A stretch of DNA of 64,000 nucleotides from Membranipora membranacea (Eukaryota; Bryozoa; Gymnolaemata; Cheilostomatida; Membraniporidae). Below, piece by piece: positions 63,524 through 64,000 of this stretch; position 1 is the first letter of the stretch, and the number at the start of each line of letters is the position of its first letter. Under the pieces are notes generated by a model. It saw only the letters and a list, made by a program, of their open reading frames with translations. It ran no database searches and was not told where the DNA came from. The translations under genes and the position numbers were made by a program. The DNA lies in NCBI GenBank assembly GCA_914767715.1, contig OU612070.1, positions 10,371,501 to 10,435,500 of the forward strand, given 5' to 3'.

Positions 63524-63629
63524 AAATCAAGCATGTTCCAGTTTGCCTGCATTTAATGTTTGAGCCGCTGCCGGATCACCAGTAGAATGGGAGTGACTGG
63601 ACTGCAGGCAAATTGGATCGAACTTGTTA
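63524..63629. mobile_element. Short fold-back MITE, GATCAAGTTTGATCC family
   Basis: Left AAATCAAGCATGTTCCAGTTTGCC, right GGCAAATTGGATCGAACTTG; inner CCTGCAT and ACTGCAGG pairs. Spacing and core resemble 19237 and 61816. Confidence 0.6.
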
Positions 63630-64000
63630 TATATGCTGCTTCCGTTCTCCACTCAGCGATTTCTGAAAGGGAAAGATGTGCATAATGTCATGCAGTTGGA
63701 TATAAAAAAAACTCAGATCTGAAAAGAAACAACAGCAACACCCCACAAAAAATTGAGCTATAATGGCTAAACATCCCAGAGAAACATTCATATGGGGGTT
63801 TCATAAATGGCAACTTTATTTTTTGTGAAATCACAATAAAACTGTTGTTTACAAAATTATATTTCTAAGTTCATTTGATGCATGATTTACCACAAATGGA
63901 GGATCATACAAATAAAAAGAGCATTTCTTATCACATTTATAAAGTAATTTGTTGACCAGATATTTGTCACCGAGCAGGCTCTTTTCTGCAAAAAGTGATA

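Noticed and set aside
1-64000. Operons, CRISPR arrays, Shine-Dalgarno sites or other prokaryotic features
   Set aside because: Spliced eukaryotic genes throughout; no regularly spaced repeat array or prokaryotic gene organisation.

Overview
This is animal nuclear DNA. Every protein-coding gene recognised here is split by GT-AG introns, the DNA is AT-rich by eye, and short transposons fill much of the introns and intergenic space. The gene families (translin-associated factor X, N-terminal glutamine amidase, a calponin-homology scaffold, and beta-type glycoprotein-hormone cystine-knot proteins) point to a metazoan, most likely an invertebrate. I cannot name the phylum from the sequence alone. 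All exon models were built by hand from splice consensus and reading-frame continuity; every junction of the six main genes keeps the frame.

Layout: (1) 1652-9525 (+) is a 13-coding-exon, about 904-residue type I membrane protein with an LRR ectodomain and a Ser-rich cytoplasmic tail. (2) 9526-14281 is its 3' end followed by a repeat-rich stretch with a tRNA-derived SINE and a complete non-autonomous hAT element. (3) 24917-14282 (-) is TSNAX (TRAX), 343 residues in 7 exons; two copies of a long fold-back MITE lie in its introns. (4) 25203-27756 (+) is NTAQ1 (WDYHV1), 208 residues in 5 exons, head-to-head with TSNAX and only 285 bp from its start codon. (5) 33845-49935 (+) is a roughly 1136-residue scaffold with an N-terminal NAV-like CH domain and a C-terminal SAM domain, in 19 coding exons plus one possible cassette exon. 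(6) 52775-54030 and 60363-61645 (+) are two tandem glycoprotein-hormone-beta (GPB5-like) genes with identical architecture: TATA box, non-coding first exon, then two coding exons split at the same place. The first has lost the last two cysteines of the fold. (7) 63110-63174 may be the signal-peptide exon of another gene running out of the window.

The genes do not form one pathway. TRAX acts with translin in the C3PO RNase that matures RISC, and NTAQ1 acts in the Arg/N-degron pathway; these two housekeeping-type genes probably share a bidirectional promoter. The LRR and CH-SAM proteins look like a cell-surface protein and a cytoskeletal scaffold. The tandem hormone-beta genes are the most biologically suggestive locus.
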